Of a stretch of 64,000 nucleotides of DNA, positions 10,641 to 21,302 are shown piece by piece. The translations under genes and the position numbers were made by a program. Source of the DNA: Edaphochlamys debaryana (lineage: Eukaryota; Chlorophyta; Chlorophyceae; Chlamydomonadales); contig JAEHOE010000118.1 of NCBI GenBank assembly GCA_016858145.1, forward strand, positions 186,001-250,000, in the 5' to 3' direction. The notes under the pieces are model-generated. The model was not told the origin of the DNA. It was given only the letters and a program-made list of their open reading frames with translations, and did no database searches. The first letter of the stretch is position 1. Each line of letters opens with the position of its first letter.

Positions 10641-11398
10641 GGCGGGAGGCGGTGAGGGGGCTGAGGAGCGCCGATGATGCGCAACCCGCCGACCGCTCAG
10701 AGCACCGCTGCCGAGCGCGCGCGGATGTCCTCCCACCTCGTTAGCAGCGGAGCGAGCGGCCAGGCTGGCTGTTGCCGAGGCTGGTTGCGCAGAAAGGAGG
10801 TCTCGCGGATGTTCGCGAACGTTGCTCAGTTGCCCTGGGCGTGCGATTTTAAAAAAGCTTCAGTTACCTTATCCTTATAGCTTGTGATTAGGGAAACTGA
10901 TCGACCCTACGCAAACTCAACCGGCACAAAGCTCTGCGCATGATAGCCGCCCTGAGCTGCCGCTAGGACAACAAGTAAGCCATGATGTTGAAGACGCACG
11001 TTGAGAAGAAGTGCCCTCGCCTTACTGTGCCGTCCGACCCACTGCTCCACGTACTGCACAATTGGCCCGCTGCACCTCGCTGCCGTGGAGCTTTATCGCT
11101 ATGCGCTTGGAAGCATCCGCCTTGCTATGCGTGGAGCATTTCAAACCGGAAATCCAGCCGAGCGGCACCGGGGGAGCGCAGGGGTACTTCGACTGAGGGG
11201 GGGTCCGGGGGGGAGCGAGTGTCATTCTTCCACCTCTCCGCCGGGCCCTTCTGCTGCGGCTCTGCCATCGTGATCAACGTGCTAGGGCATGAGGCGTATG
11301 AGTGTGTGCAGGCGAAGACGTACGCCGCGCAAACTATGCCGAATCCGCCCCCATGACCCCGACGCCCTCCAACCCTCGCCAGTCCCACACCACACACC
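10641..11398. other. Interval without a supported gene; left flank of the first duplicated unit
   Basis: Short pieces match the flank of the second duplicated unit. CCCTCGCCTTACTG and the ACGTACTGCACAA segment (11013-11063) resemble 22801-22880, and CCCTCCAACCCTCGCCAGTC near 11361 matches about 22928. No coding segment was supported. Confidence 0.5.
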
Positions 11399-12531
11399 CA
11401 AGGCCTTCCCGTACTCCAATTCAAGCCGTCCCTGTGTCTATGTGCTCTTTCCTGCGTGCTCTATCGCTGGGCGCACAAACCATGCTCGGCTGCGCAAATT
11501 GGCCTTTAGCCATTGACCATGCCATGGACTCCGACCCGTCCATTGACCGTCAGCTCAGGACTGAGGGGCGATGCTATGACCGTGCTGGACGTATAATGCG
11601 CAGGGTGCAAGCTTGCGGGTGGCGGAGGTCTTCGGGAGCACCGGGGTGACGGCATGGGGTAGCGACGTGTGCGTCGAAGGGTTGCCACGCCGGCATGTCC
11701 CGACCCGCGGGCACTGCTGGAAGGGGTTGAATGGCCCGCCAACATAAGGCCATGCCTGCCAGGGGGGGGGGGGTAAAAACATTAGTTCCATACACCACCC
11801 CACAAAAGTTCGGACCCCCCCGACCCCCCCACCCCCCCCCTTGCCGTACACTGCACACACTGCCGTACATGGCCATAATGTCACCCGTTTCCCTCAACTT
11901 TTGTGCCAATCGGCTGCGCTTCGTGTGCGCTACTGCCTTGCGCGTGAACCGAAAGCGTCGATGAGGCTTGGGTCCTGTCCATTGACCATCCCCGCACCCA
12001 CGGTTCAGCCTGTCCTTAATACCACACGTTTACGCAAGGAAAGGGCCTTTGGGCTGCGTCAGACCGCTGTGAAAAAAGTTCGGACGGGAGCTGTACAAAA
12101 GTTCGGGACCCCCCTCCCCCCCCCCCTTCCCCCCCCTCCCCCCCCCCCCCAACTTTGAGGGCTCATAACTTCTTTCCTATAACCTCGATTTTCATTCTGA
12201 GAGCGGATTTGGGCTCCTCTTGTCGAGCTCTCCAAAGTTAAAGCGTGGTGTAGTTTTTAACACTTCCTGCCCGCCCCCTGTGCCTGCTACACGCTCAGGG
12301 CATGCTTTCCGATGCCGGAGAGTGTCCTGGGCCGCTGGAACAAAATCCAAGCGGCCGCTTTGACGAAACCCACCGGGCCCCCCCGACCGACGACCGACCG
12401 ACAACTTTGCCCCCCCATAAATTCGCAATAAAACCTCCGTTTTTATTTCTGAGACCGGATTTCGGCTCCTCTCCGCAAGCACCATCCAGATGAGGCATGG
12501 TGTCATTTTCGGAAAGACCTGCCCCCCCCCT
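11399..12531. mobile_element. Probable 1.1-kb insertion in the first duplicated unit
   Basis: The right-hand unit reads straight through from the CCCTCGCCAGTC segment into the segment with GATACTCCAGCCACGCTCG (about 22930-22990). In the left unit the same two pieces are about 1.13 kb apart. The direct repeat ACACACC borders both sides and may be a target duplication, though it sits in CA-rich sequence. The insert holds long poly-C tracts (11771-11840, 12108-12151), three occurrences of AAAAGTTCGG or a close variant, and two diverged copies of one sequence at about 12150-12295 and 12401-12535 (shared pieces AACTTTG, CATTCTGAGA or ATTTCTGAGA, CGGATTT.GGCTCCTCT). No transposase frame was found. 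Confidence 0.5.
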
Positions 12532-12934
12532 GACACACCACACCGGTTCCGGTACTCAAGCCACGCTCGCAACGGCTTCCCCCCGTTCTCAACACCCTGC
12601 CTCGGCCTCTGCGAGCACAGCACCCTGCCTCGGGTACGTACCAATTCCACACAGCCCCGTTCGAAGACGCTCGTCTACCGCTAGGACATCCTGCCAGGTC
12701 CAGCCCGCACTCCCGCCGCATGCATACCTGTCCGTGCCGTCCCCGATCCTCCCGCTGCCCCAGCCTCCATCGTCCATACCTAGGCTGCTGACCAATCCTC
12801 TGCTGCCTGTATGGGAGCACGGATGGAGCTGTGCCGATAGCACGCTAGCCGCCCCGGGGGCTCCAGCAGCAGCCCCCATGTAGCCCCTGTGCCCAAGCGC
12901 ACGGCTGCCGGTGTGCCGTCGGCCCCTGTCCCCG

Positions 12935-15426
12935 CTAGGCCCCCAGCAGCAGCCCCCACAGCCCCGACGCATGGGCAGCCATCCGCCCCAGCCTCTGCGC
13001 GGGGGACTCGGGGGCAGCGGAGGAGGCGGAGGCGGGGTCGGAGCCGGCCCCTGCCACCTGCCCCGTGCCGCCCCGGCCCCGCAGCGCCCGGCCGAGGTCC
13101 CGGAGCAGCGCCGCCGCCTGCCGCGCCGCCGCCGCCTTCTCCGCACCGTCCTTACGCACGCCGCCGCACATGCCCCGGTCCGGGCTGGGCGCCCCCAGGC
13201 CGGCGAGCTCCCCCAGGCTCTGAAGCAGCGCCTGACACTCCCCGACACCGCCGTACGCCAGGAGCGGCGCCAGGAAGAGCGTGAAGCCGGTGGCGCCCTG
13301 TGCGCCCGAGCCCCCGCCGCCCTCGCAGCAGGCGGCGAAGAGGTTGGTCGCCGTTGCGGTGCCGAGGCTGGTGTTGCCGGCGAGTGCCACTGTGTTGAGG
13401 AAGCGTGACAGCTGCGGCAGCTGCCCGCCCGCTAGCGCCGCCGCCACCTCCGGAGGCGCAGAGGGCGGGAGGGCGTCCAGGTCTGCGAGAGGGCGGGCAA
13501 GGGCGACGGTCAGTAGAAGGAGGGCAGGGTGGAGTGAAGCAACTAGGCAAACGCTGCACGGCAGAGCGACACAGAGACGCCGTGAAACTTTCTGAAGAAG
13601 AGGCTGAGCAAGCACGGGTTGACGAAGGGCCCGGTCGCACAGGCACCGCACCCACCCTCAGCCCTACCCGACTAGCCCGGCCAGACCCGGCTAGCTGCAC
13701 GTGGCATTGACCCTCAGCCCTAGAGCCCGTGCACGTAGCAGACCCGCCCGCAAGACCCACAGTGCCCATACTTAAGCCTGCAACCCCCACTCACCGAGTC
13801 GCCCGTCCGGCCACACCGCCAGGAGAGGTTCCGTCACCTGCGCCCACAGCCGCCGCAGCCACTTGGGCGCGACAGGGCATGCGGCTCCGCACACCGCCCA
13901 GCCCGCCAGCCACCACCACTCCCGCCGCTGCTCCGCCAGCGGCGGTGACGATGGGCCGCTTGTGGAGAGCAGTTGCCGAGCGCACTCGAGGGCCTCAACC
14001 AGCACCGCATACGCCATTGGTGGTGGCAGCGGCGTAGCCGGCCTCTGCGGCGGCTCGAAGCCCTCCAGGGCGCAAACCGCAGTCCTCCCCGGCATGGGCC
14101 CCACAATCGACCCCGCCGCCGCCCGCCCGGTGCGCAGTGCGAGCGCCAGGGAGGCCCCGCGCCCCGGCGGCGGCAGGGGGGTGCCGTAGGCTAGGAGGCT
14201 GAGCATGAGGCGAAGGGCGTCGGTGTCGGGGCACGGGCCCTTGCCGGGTTCAATCAGCGCGAGGCCGGCGGTCTGCAGCGCCGCCGGCAGGCCGTACGAC
14301 AGGCCCCGGTCGATCACCCGCAGCGTGCCGATGCCGTACACTAGTACGGCAGTCCTCAAGCATCGGCCGCCGAGCGCTGATCGGAGCAGGGCGGCGGTGG
14401 AGGGGCGGAGCGAGCCGCTCCCGGGCTCTGACACTCGCCACGCCACGCTGATCCCGTTTATAACACCGGCTGCATGGCTTGGGTACCCGCCCCGCACTGC
14501 CCTCGCCTGTGCCTGCAGGAGCAGTAGCGCCCGTGCAGCGTGCTCCACGACCCCGCTCTCTGCCAGGGCCCGCGCGAACTCCTCAGCGCACGCCTCCCTC
14601 GCCGCCGCCACCTCGGCCGCCAGACCGGGGGGCAAGACCGGCACCTGCACGTCACCGCGGGCTGACATGCGCCGCAACTGGCCCTCATAGTCGAGGACGG
14701 TTCGGTTGAAGGCATCCAGCTGCGCGTCAAACATGTCGAGGTTGATGGTCGTGCGCAGGCTAGGCGTTGAGGTAGCGGCAGCAGCGGCGGCGGCGGCAGA
14801 GGCGGAGCTGGCGGCCCCGCCGGGCCCGGCCCCGCCGCTGGGCCCGGCGGGGGCCGAGTCCGCCGCCGCCGCCAGGGCTGCGGCTCCCTCCGCCAGGCGG
14901 CGGGCGAGCGCGTGGAAGGGCTGCGTGGCCAGCAGCGCACGTGCGAAGCGCAGCACGCCCAGCGCGTGGCGGGAGGCGGGGAGCGGAACGGTCGTTGTAA
15001 GGGTCAGGGAGGCGTTGGAGGCGGCGGTGTATCCAGGTCCTGACGCCGACGACAAGCCGCCGCCACTGCCGCCGCCACCACTCCCGCCGCCGCCGCTGCT
15101 GGCAGCCTGATATTCTGTGCCGCCCCGCCCCGCTCGTTTTGCTGCCGCCGCCGTGCCGCCGCCGCCAGGGCCGCCGCGGTGGGCCGTGGCCCGCCGGGAG
15201 GGGAGGCAGGCCGCTCAGCCGAGCCGGCGGCGGGGTCGGCGGGGGAGGGGGACGAGGACGGAGCCGCTAGCACAGCCGTGATCTCCGGCAGCCGCTTGTA
15301 TCCAGATAGCAGCGCAGCGGGGAGGGAGGGAGCGGAGCGGCCGCCAGAGCCCGCGGCGCCCGAACGCGCGGCCGAGCCCGAGGCCGCGCGGGGCGCTGTT
15401 GCGGCGGAGCGCCGCCGGGGCGGCAT
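12935..15426 (-). pseudogene. Array copy 2: full-length member with a broken frame
   Basis: It starts with MPPRRRSAAT at 15426 and has the shared N-terminal block (SLPAALLSGYKRLPEI). From the conserved PLPASRHALGVLRFARALL block onward, exon 1 is open to the donor at 13795/13794 (CTC G|GTGAGT, phase 1). Exon 2 is 13482-12935 (DLDALPP ... GLWGLLLGA). Near 15120-15130 about 150 bases present in copy 3 are missing. They cover the block RTAAGVAELV ... AAGLREGT, so the N-terminal frame and the main frame no longer agree. No GT-AG intron that would repair this was found. It could be a pseudogene, or the assembly could carry an indel here. A leader with a 5'-UTR intron is intact. Confidence 0.7.
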
Positions 15427-15680
15427 GGCGCCTGCTGCTGTTCCGAGTTCAGAGCGCAGGCACTCCAGCACCTGCGAGCAAGGAGGAGGTGCAGAGCGTC
15501 AGCGTTTGGGACGCGCGAGGTTTGCGGGTGAGCTCGGCCCGCAAGCCCCCAGCCCCAGCGCCCTCCCGCGGCTCACCTTGTCTTCCTGGTGGGTGCCTTG
15601 TGGCGCTCACAGACCCGGGGGCAGCCTCCAATGCGGCATGTGGGGAGCGCTGGAGACGGAGCCCGGGGCTGTATGTGCAG
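15427..15680 (-). promoter_or_regulatory. Leader of array copy 2 (type A) with 5'-UTR intron
   Basis: Directly upstream of the ATG, an intron-like segment at 15576-15472 has donor AAG|GTGAGC and acceptor CTCGCAG. Further upstream comes the shared element GCCTTGTGGCGCTCACAG (as written on the plus strand). The block to about 15670 closely matches that of copy 4. Confidence 0.6.
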
Positions 15681-16383
15681 CGGGCAGTTCAGCTTCTACG
15701 CCGAGCTCCTCTTCAACAATAGCGGTTGCGGCAGTGCACTGCAGAGGTTAGGCGATTTGTGAAAGCCTCAGCGGTCTGGAGCTTAAGCCCGTGGTGTTCT
15801 GGTGTACCGCGCTGCATCGCCGCGCACCGTCCATTCCCCCGCCTCCTCCCGCTCCCCTGCGCCTCTTTGCCGCCCAGCCGTTGCAGCCCTGCCCTTAACC
15901 CATGCCCAGACCCTACGCACATACCACCAGTTGATGCCGGTCGTCTGATGCCGGCGGTCGTCCCTGCCTCGTGCACGTGCCACCCAAGCAGCCCTCGGCT
16001 CCTCCCCCTGCCCTAATCTCTAAGCCCGGACAGCCCTGTTTGAAGACACTTGTGTACCCATGCATGAATGAAGCTTCTACGCATGGCCGCGCTCCTCAAC
16101 AGCTGCCGCTAGGACGCCAAGGTTCGGGGCCACCCAGCATGCCTGTCCGTGCCGCCCCCGGCTCCCCCCGCTGCCCCAGCCAAACTTCTGACCCCGGCCT
16201 GGTCCCTCGGTGGCGCCCTACCGGCAAGTCCGTGCTTCGCCGTAGTGGTACTCGATGCGCTACGCTCATTTGCGCCCTCCACTTCCCCCGTATGCCGGCC
16301 TCAGTCATTGCACTAGTCCCTTCCTTTCTCCCGCTTCTCACGCCAGGTTTGATGCCCCAGAGCCCGACGTCCACCCACTCCTG
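15681..16383. other. Interval between array copies 2 and 3
   Basis: Contains the upstream region of copy 2 and the 3' flank of copy 3. The last part (GACGTCCACCCACTCCTGCT) is shared with the 3' flank of copy 5. No separate gene was supported. Confidence 0.5.
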
Positions 16384-19300
16384 CTAGGCCCCCAGTGGCA
16401 GCCCCCACAGCCCCGACGCATGGGCCGCCATCCGCTCCAGCCTCTGCGCGGGGGCAGCGGAGGCGGAGGCGGAGGCGGAGGCGGAGGCGGAGGCGGAGGC
16501 GGAGGGCCCCGCCCCCTGCTCCTCGGTGCGGCCCCGGCCCCGCAGCGCCCCGCCGAGGTCCCGGAGCAGCGCCGCCGCCTGCCGCGCCGCCGCCTCCTGT
16601 TCCGCGCCGTCCTCACGCACGCCGCTGCTCGTGCCCGGCGGCGGCGCAGGGCTGGGCGCCCCCAGGCCGGCGAGCGCCCCCAGGCTCCGAAGCAGCGCCC
16701 GAGACTCCTCGACATCGCCGTACGCCAGGAGCGGCGCCAGGAAGAGCGTGAAGCCGGTGGCGCCCTGTGCGCCCGAGCCTCCGCCGCCCTCGCAGCAGGC
16801 GGCGAAGAGCTCGGTCGTTGCACTGCCGAGGCCGAGGCTGGTGGCGGCGTCGGCCCGGGCAGGCGAGGTGAAGCGCGAGAGTTGCGACAGCAGCCCGCCC
16901 GCCAGCGCCGCCGTCACCTCCGGAGGCGCAGCGGGCGGCAGAGCGTCCAGGTCTGGGGAGAGGGGGGCCAGGGGGACGGTCAGTAGTAGGAGGCAAGTAG
17001 GCAAATGCTTCACGGCAGAGCAACACACAGGCACATTGCGCCGTGATAAGTGCTGAAGAAGAGGCTACTGCGCGAGCGCGGGCTGACGACGGGCCCGGTC
17101 TCACAATGCACCGCACCACCCCAGCCCTTCCCGACTGCCCGGCCAGACTAGCTGCACGTGGCATTGACCCTCAGCCTAGAGCCCGTGAACGTAGCAGGGG
17201 CGTAGCAGGGGCGCCCATACCGAGCGTCCAAGCGTGGGCTAGGGTGCAGAAGCCTAGAGCACACTCTCCCGCACGCTCTCCCGCTTCTGGCGTTATGCTC
17301 CGGCCACGCCATAGTAAGCTGTCTCCGCCCGCAAGACCCAAAGGGCCCGTACCGCCCTTGTCTGCACGACCCACACCGACGCACATCCACACCCAAGCCA
17401 TCCGGTGCGTGCTCAGCAGGGGCTATAGAGGGGCTATAGACTCCCCCAGGCCACAGCCCGCACCTCAACCCCACTCACCGAGGCAGCCGTCCGGCCACAC
17501 CGCCAGCAGCGGCTCTGCCACCAGCCCCCACAGCCGCCGCCGCCGGTTCAGCGCTAGGGCAGAGGCTTCGCACACCGCCCAGCCCGCCAGCCACCACCAC
17601 TCCCGCCGCTGCTCCGTCAGCCGCGGGGACGTGTCCCTCGCCGGCAGCAGCGCCCGAGCGCATCGCAGGGAGTCAAGCAGGATCTCTTGGGTGTCCTCCC
17701 CTGACGGTAGCGGCGTGGCCGGCCTCCGTGGAGCCTCGACGCCCACGAAGAGGCACATGGGGCGGCCACCCACCAGAGACCCCGCCGCCGCCCGCGCGGT
17801 GCGCAGAGCGAGCGCCAGGGAGGCCCCGCGCCCCGGCGGCGGCAGGGGGGGGCCGTAGGCTAGGAGGCCGAGCATGAGGCGAAGGGCGTCGGTGTCGGGG
17901 CACGGGCCCTTGCCCGGCTCGATCAGCGCGAGGCCGGCGGTCTGCAGCGCCGCCGGCACGCCGTACGACGGGCTCCGGTCGATCACCCGCAGCGTGCCGA
18001 TGCCGTACACCAGTACCGCGGTCCGGAGGCATCGGCCGCCGAGCGCCGATCGGAGCAGGACGGTGGTGGAGGGGCGGAGCGAGCCTGCGACAGCGTTGCT
18101 CGCGGGCTCGGACAGACGCCAGACAGTCGATAAGCACTGCACGACGCCTGATGCACATCGCGCATCAAGTTCTTGCAGTGCCCTCGCCTGTGCCTGCAGG
18201 AGCAGCATCGCCCGTGCAGCGTGCTCCACGACCCCGCTCTCCGCCAGGGCCCGCGCACACTCCTCAGCGCAAGCCGCCCTCTCCGCCGCCACCTCCGCCG
18301 CCAGACCGGGCGGCATGACTGGCACCCCGGCGCCATGGCCGTTTGGCCCGCGCTGCAACTGGCCGTCATAGTCGAGAGCCGCGACCTTGAGACCGGTGAA
18401 TTGTGTACAGAAGCATTGTAGCACCAGATTTGTGTCGATATAACCGGTGTCGGTGGCGGCAGCGGAGCTGCCGGCACCGCTGGGTCCGGCGCCGCTGGGC
18501 CCCGACGAAGCGGCGGAGGAGGAGGGAGCAGAACAGCTGGGCCCGGCCCTGTTGGCGCCGCCGCCAGCCGCGCCGCTGGGCCCGGCTCCGCTGGAGCCGG
18601 CCCCGCCGCCGCTGGGCCCCGCGGGGGCCGAGGCCGCCAGGCGGCGGGCGAGCGCGTGGAAGGGCTGCGTGGCCAGCAGCGCACGTGCGAAGCGCAGCAC
18701 GCCCAGCGCGTGGCGGGAGGCGGGGAGCGGGATGCTCGTCATGATCATGAGCGCGATGGCGGAGGCCACGTTTGCATACTCCTGATGCTGACTGCTGCCG
18801 TTACCCCCGCCACCGCCACCCCCTCCGCACCAGCCGCCGCCGCTGCTGGCAGCCTGATCCTCTGTGCCCTCCCGCAGCCCCGCTGCCGCCAGTCTCAGCA
18901 GCGCCGCCGTCTCCGCCGGGTGGTTCGACACAAGCTCCGCCACGCCAGCCGCCGTCCGGGCTTCGGACCTAGGCAGGGCCATGAAGAGGGACATGATTTC
19001 GTGCAACTCCTGTAAGTACCGCTCCTGCTGCCACCGCCGCATCGCCGCCATAGCCGCCGTGGCGGTGGGCTGTGGAGGGGAGGCCGGACCCGTTTTAGCC
19101 GAGCCCGCAGCGGTATCGGCGGGGGACGAAGACATGGCCGCGAACAATCCGGCCTCGATCTCCGGCAGCCGCTTGTAGCCAGACAGCAGCGCGGCGGGGA
19201 GGGAGGGAGCGGAAGCAGCGCCAGAGCCCGCGACGCCCGAACGCGAGGCAGAGCCCGAGCCCGCGCGGGGCGCTGTTGCGGCGGAGCGCCGCGGCGGCAT
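16384..19300 (-). CDS. Array copy 3: intact family member, unknown function (796 aa)
   Basis: Exon 1 is 19300-17479 (MPPRRSAATAP ... WPDGCL) and exon 2 is 16952-16384. The donor is GTGAGT, the acceptor CCCCAG, phase 1. I recognise no known family. Conserved blocks shared with copies 2, 4 and 5: residues 34-48 (LPAALLSGYKRLPEI), 116-145 (RTAAGVAELV...), 191-222 (PLPASRHALGVLRFARALLATQPFHALARRLA region), 329-370 (GLAAEV ... ESGVVEHAARAMLLLQAQ), 411-500 (alpha-rich, with VYGIGTLRVIDR, GLALIEPGKGPCPDT and GRGASLALALRT), 564-575 (QRREWWWLAGWAV, three consecutive Trp at 568-570) and most of exon 2 (ELFAACCEG, TGFTLFLAPLLAYG). Between them are Gly/Ser/Ala/Pro-rich or unrelated linkers. No signal peptide or clear membrane span is evident. 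The exon 2 tail carries a long Ser-Ala repeat. The Leu/Ala-rich helices could form a repeat-like solenoid, which is inference only. Confidence 0.85.
16459..16504 (-). repeat. GGAGGC hexanucleotide repeat in copy 3 exon 2
   Basis: About seven perfect GGAGGC units (plus strand), read in frame as alternating Ser-Ala in the protein. Copies 2, 4 and 5 have only two or three units at this place, so the expansion is specific to copy 3. Confidence 0.9.
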
Positions 19301-19575
19301 GGCGACTGCTGCCTACAGCGAGAGACCTGAGAAGACCAGTAGCACCTGCGCGCAAGGAAGGAGCGTCAGAGCCCGCTGATCTGAACTTGGCGCGTAACAG
19401 CCCGGCACAACAGCTTCGGCCCGCGAGCCCTTCCGCCTCACCTGCTTGGAGCCTTGTGGCGCTCACAGCTCCTCAGACCGTCTTGCGTGGAGCATGGCGC
19501 GTTGGCGAGCCCAGGGCCGCAGCAGCGACAGCGCGTTGACCCGACGAGGCGGTCGCTGGGGCTTTTCGCGCCAAG
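19301..19575 (-). promoter_or_regulatory. Leader of array copy 3 (type B) with 5'-UTR intron
   Basis: An intron-like segment at 19441-19346 has donor GCAG|GTGAGG and acceptor CGCGCAG. The region upstream, including GCCTTGTGGCGCTCACAG and TGGAGCATGGCGCGTTGGCG, is almost identical to that of copy 5 (29242-29490) and differs from type A of copies 2 and 4. Confidence 0.65.
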
Positions 19576-20001
19576 GAAGCGTAGCTCGAGAGAGTAGAAC
19601 GAGGAGGTGAAGCTCATACAAGGGAGGAGTCGTTGCAGGTTTACAGGTCTAACCGCGGAAACAGCGAAGGTTTCGGCGCGACAAGGCCTGGCCCATCCTG
19701 GCACCCCCGCATGCGACGGTCGCAACACCCCCCGGCCACCTCCGCCCCCCTTTTGCCCTTCCCTCGTCCTACCTGGGCCGAGCATCTCCAACACTCCTGC
19801 AGCCCTTCCCCCACCCTCTCAAGCCAGCACTGCCACGGCCCTCGCCATCGCCTTGTTGTCTTCATCCGCGGCTGGGCTCTGCCACCCACACGTACCCGCG
19901 GCTGGGCTCTGCCACCCACACGTACCCGCGGCTGGGCTCTGCCACCCACACGTACGTCTCTTCGGCTTCAGCTCAGAGCCCCCAGACTCCCAGCAGCGCC
20001 C
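19576..20001. other. Interval with a triple tandem repeat
   Basis: Upstream region of copy 3 and 3' flank of the methyltransferase fragment. No gene was seen apart from the repeat listed separately. Confidence 0.4.
19867..19956. repeat. Three perfect 30-base tandem units
   Basis: The unit begins CGCGGCTGGGCTCTGCCACC and ends CACACGTAC(C); three copies lie head to tail with essentially no divergence. Confidence 0.95.
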
Positions 20002-21302
20002 TCAAGAGCTGACGGTCAGTCGACCACCAGCGTCCGCCCACCGCCGCCTCCAGCGCCCCCTGCCGGCCCCCCCCGGCGGCCGTGCCAGTCCGGGGAACGT
20101 GAAGCCGCCCGGGGGCGGCGGCCGGGGGAAGCCCCCGAACAGGCCCCCTGGGGCGGGCGCGGGTCCCCCCGCGGGCTGAGGCTCCGGCGGCGCGGGCTCG
20201 TCCAGGGACACGGAGGGCAGCAGCCCCCCGGCGTCGTTTCGACCCAGGGCGATGCAGTAGTGCTCCTGGGGTGGGGTGGGGCGGTGGGCGATGGGGGAGG
20301 GTAGGGGTCAAGGGGTCAGGGGCATGGGGGAAGCCGCAAGCGCAAGGCGGCTAAGGCTGATAGAGGGCTTGAAGCGCGGCGACGCCGCGTCCCGTACAGC
20401 CCAAGCCATGGGCCCAGTAGTTCCGCTCTGTTTCAAAAGTCCTCTCACCTCCCCATGTGTGCCGGGGTGGAGGGGACCCGTCTCCATGCCTCTGCCCCTC
20501 ACCGCGCTACGGCCTACCCGCTCCCCGACCCACATCGTCAGCCCATGCCCATCCCTCCAACTCCTCCCCGCCCCTGCCCTGCTCCCAAACTCTTTCGCCT
20601 CGCCACATCACGACTTTCCCCCATCCTCCATACTCGGGTCCCCCGCTGCCGCTCGCCCGTGCCCATACTCCATTCCCTTCACAAAGCCCTTCGTGTCCCA
20701 CTTCCCTTCCTACCTCCTCCCAACCTTCTCCCCCCCCCGTACACCTTCCTTCACAAGAAGCCCTTTCTCCAGCTTCCTCCAGCTTCCCCCCCCCCACCTG
20801 GATCATGTGCCACTCCTCCAGCTCGTCAAACAGCTCCAGCCGCTCCACGCGCTGCCGATCCGCGGAATCCAGGTAGCTGCCGTACAGCTCGTCCATGGAT
20901 CTGGCCTCGGCCTGGGCCCAGCCGGCCTGCAGGAGCCTGCGGGGCGGAAGGGGGGGACGGTCAACGGGGTCAACGCCTCTGCCGCACCCCCGGCGGGACA
21001 CCCAAGCCGTCCAGCCCCTTCCCCAAGCCCAAACATGTCGCCATGGTCCCAAACTATACTCCAGCATTAGCCAATTGCCCCGCTCATGCTTGTAACTCAC
21101 AAGAACTTGCACGTACCCCCCAGCTGCACCCGCTCCTTGCGCCCCTCCCTCTTCTCGTCCCTCCCCTGCCCTTGGCCCTGCCCCCACCCCACCTCCCCCT
21201 GTGCGCCTGCAGGGTGGGGGTGGACGGCAGCCCCCGCAGCGGGCAGCCGCGCATCTCCAGGTTGGACACCATCTGCCGCCCGAAGGCGTCGTCAGGGCGG
21301 AT
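20002..21302 (-). pseudogene. Leucine carboxyl methyltransferase (LCMT1/PPM1-like), C-terminal part only
   Basis: Three exons join in phase. 21302-21193 gives IRPDDAFGRQMVSNLEMRGC ... STPTLQ. 20936-20798 gives AQAEARSMDELYGSYLDSAD and then ERLELFDELEEWHMIQ. 20265-20002 gives EHYCIALGRNDAGG and a Pro/Gly-rich tail. These match the C-terminal third of LCMT1-type enzymes (PDD.FG.QM..NL..RGC; RIE.LE..DE.EEW; HYC), which carboxymethylate the C-terminal Leu of PP2A catalytic subunits. The N-terminal two thirds, with the SAM-binding motif, was looked for on both strands upstream to about 23 kb and not found. An open segment with a good GTGAGT donor near 21547 encodes something unrelated and its phase does not match. 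The piece has no internal stop, so it may be a recent fragment or part of a novel gene. Borders are supported; function is doubtful. Confidence 0.7.
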
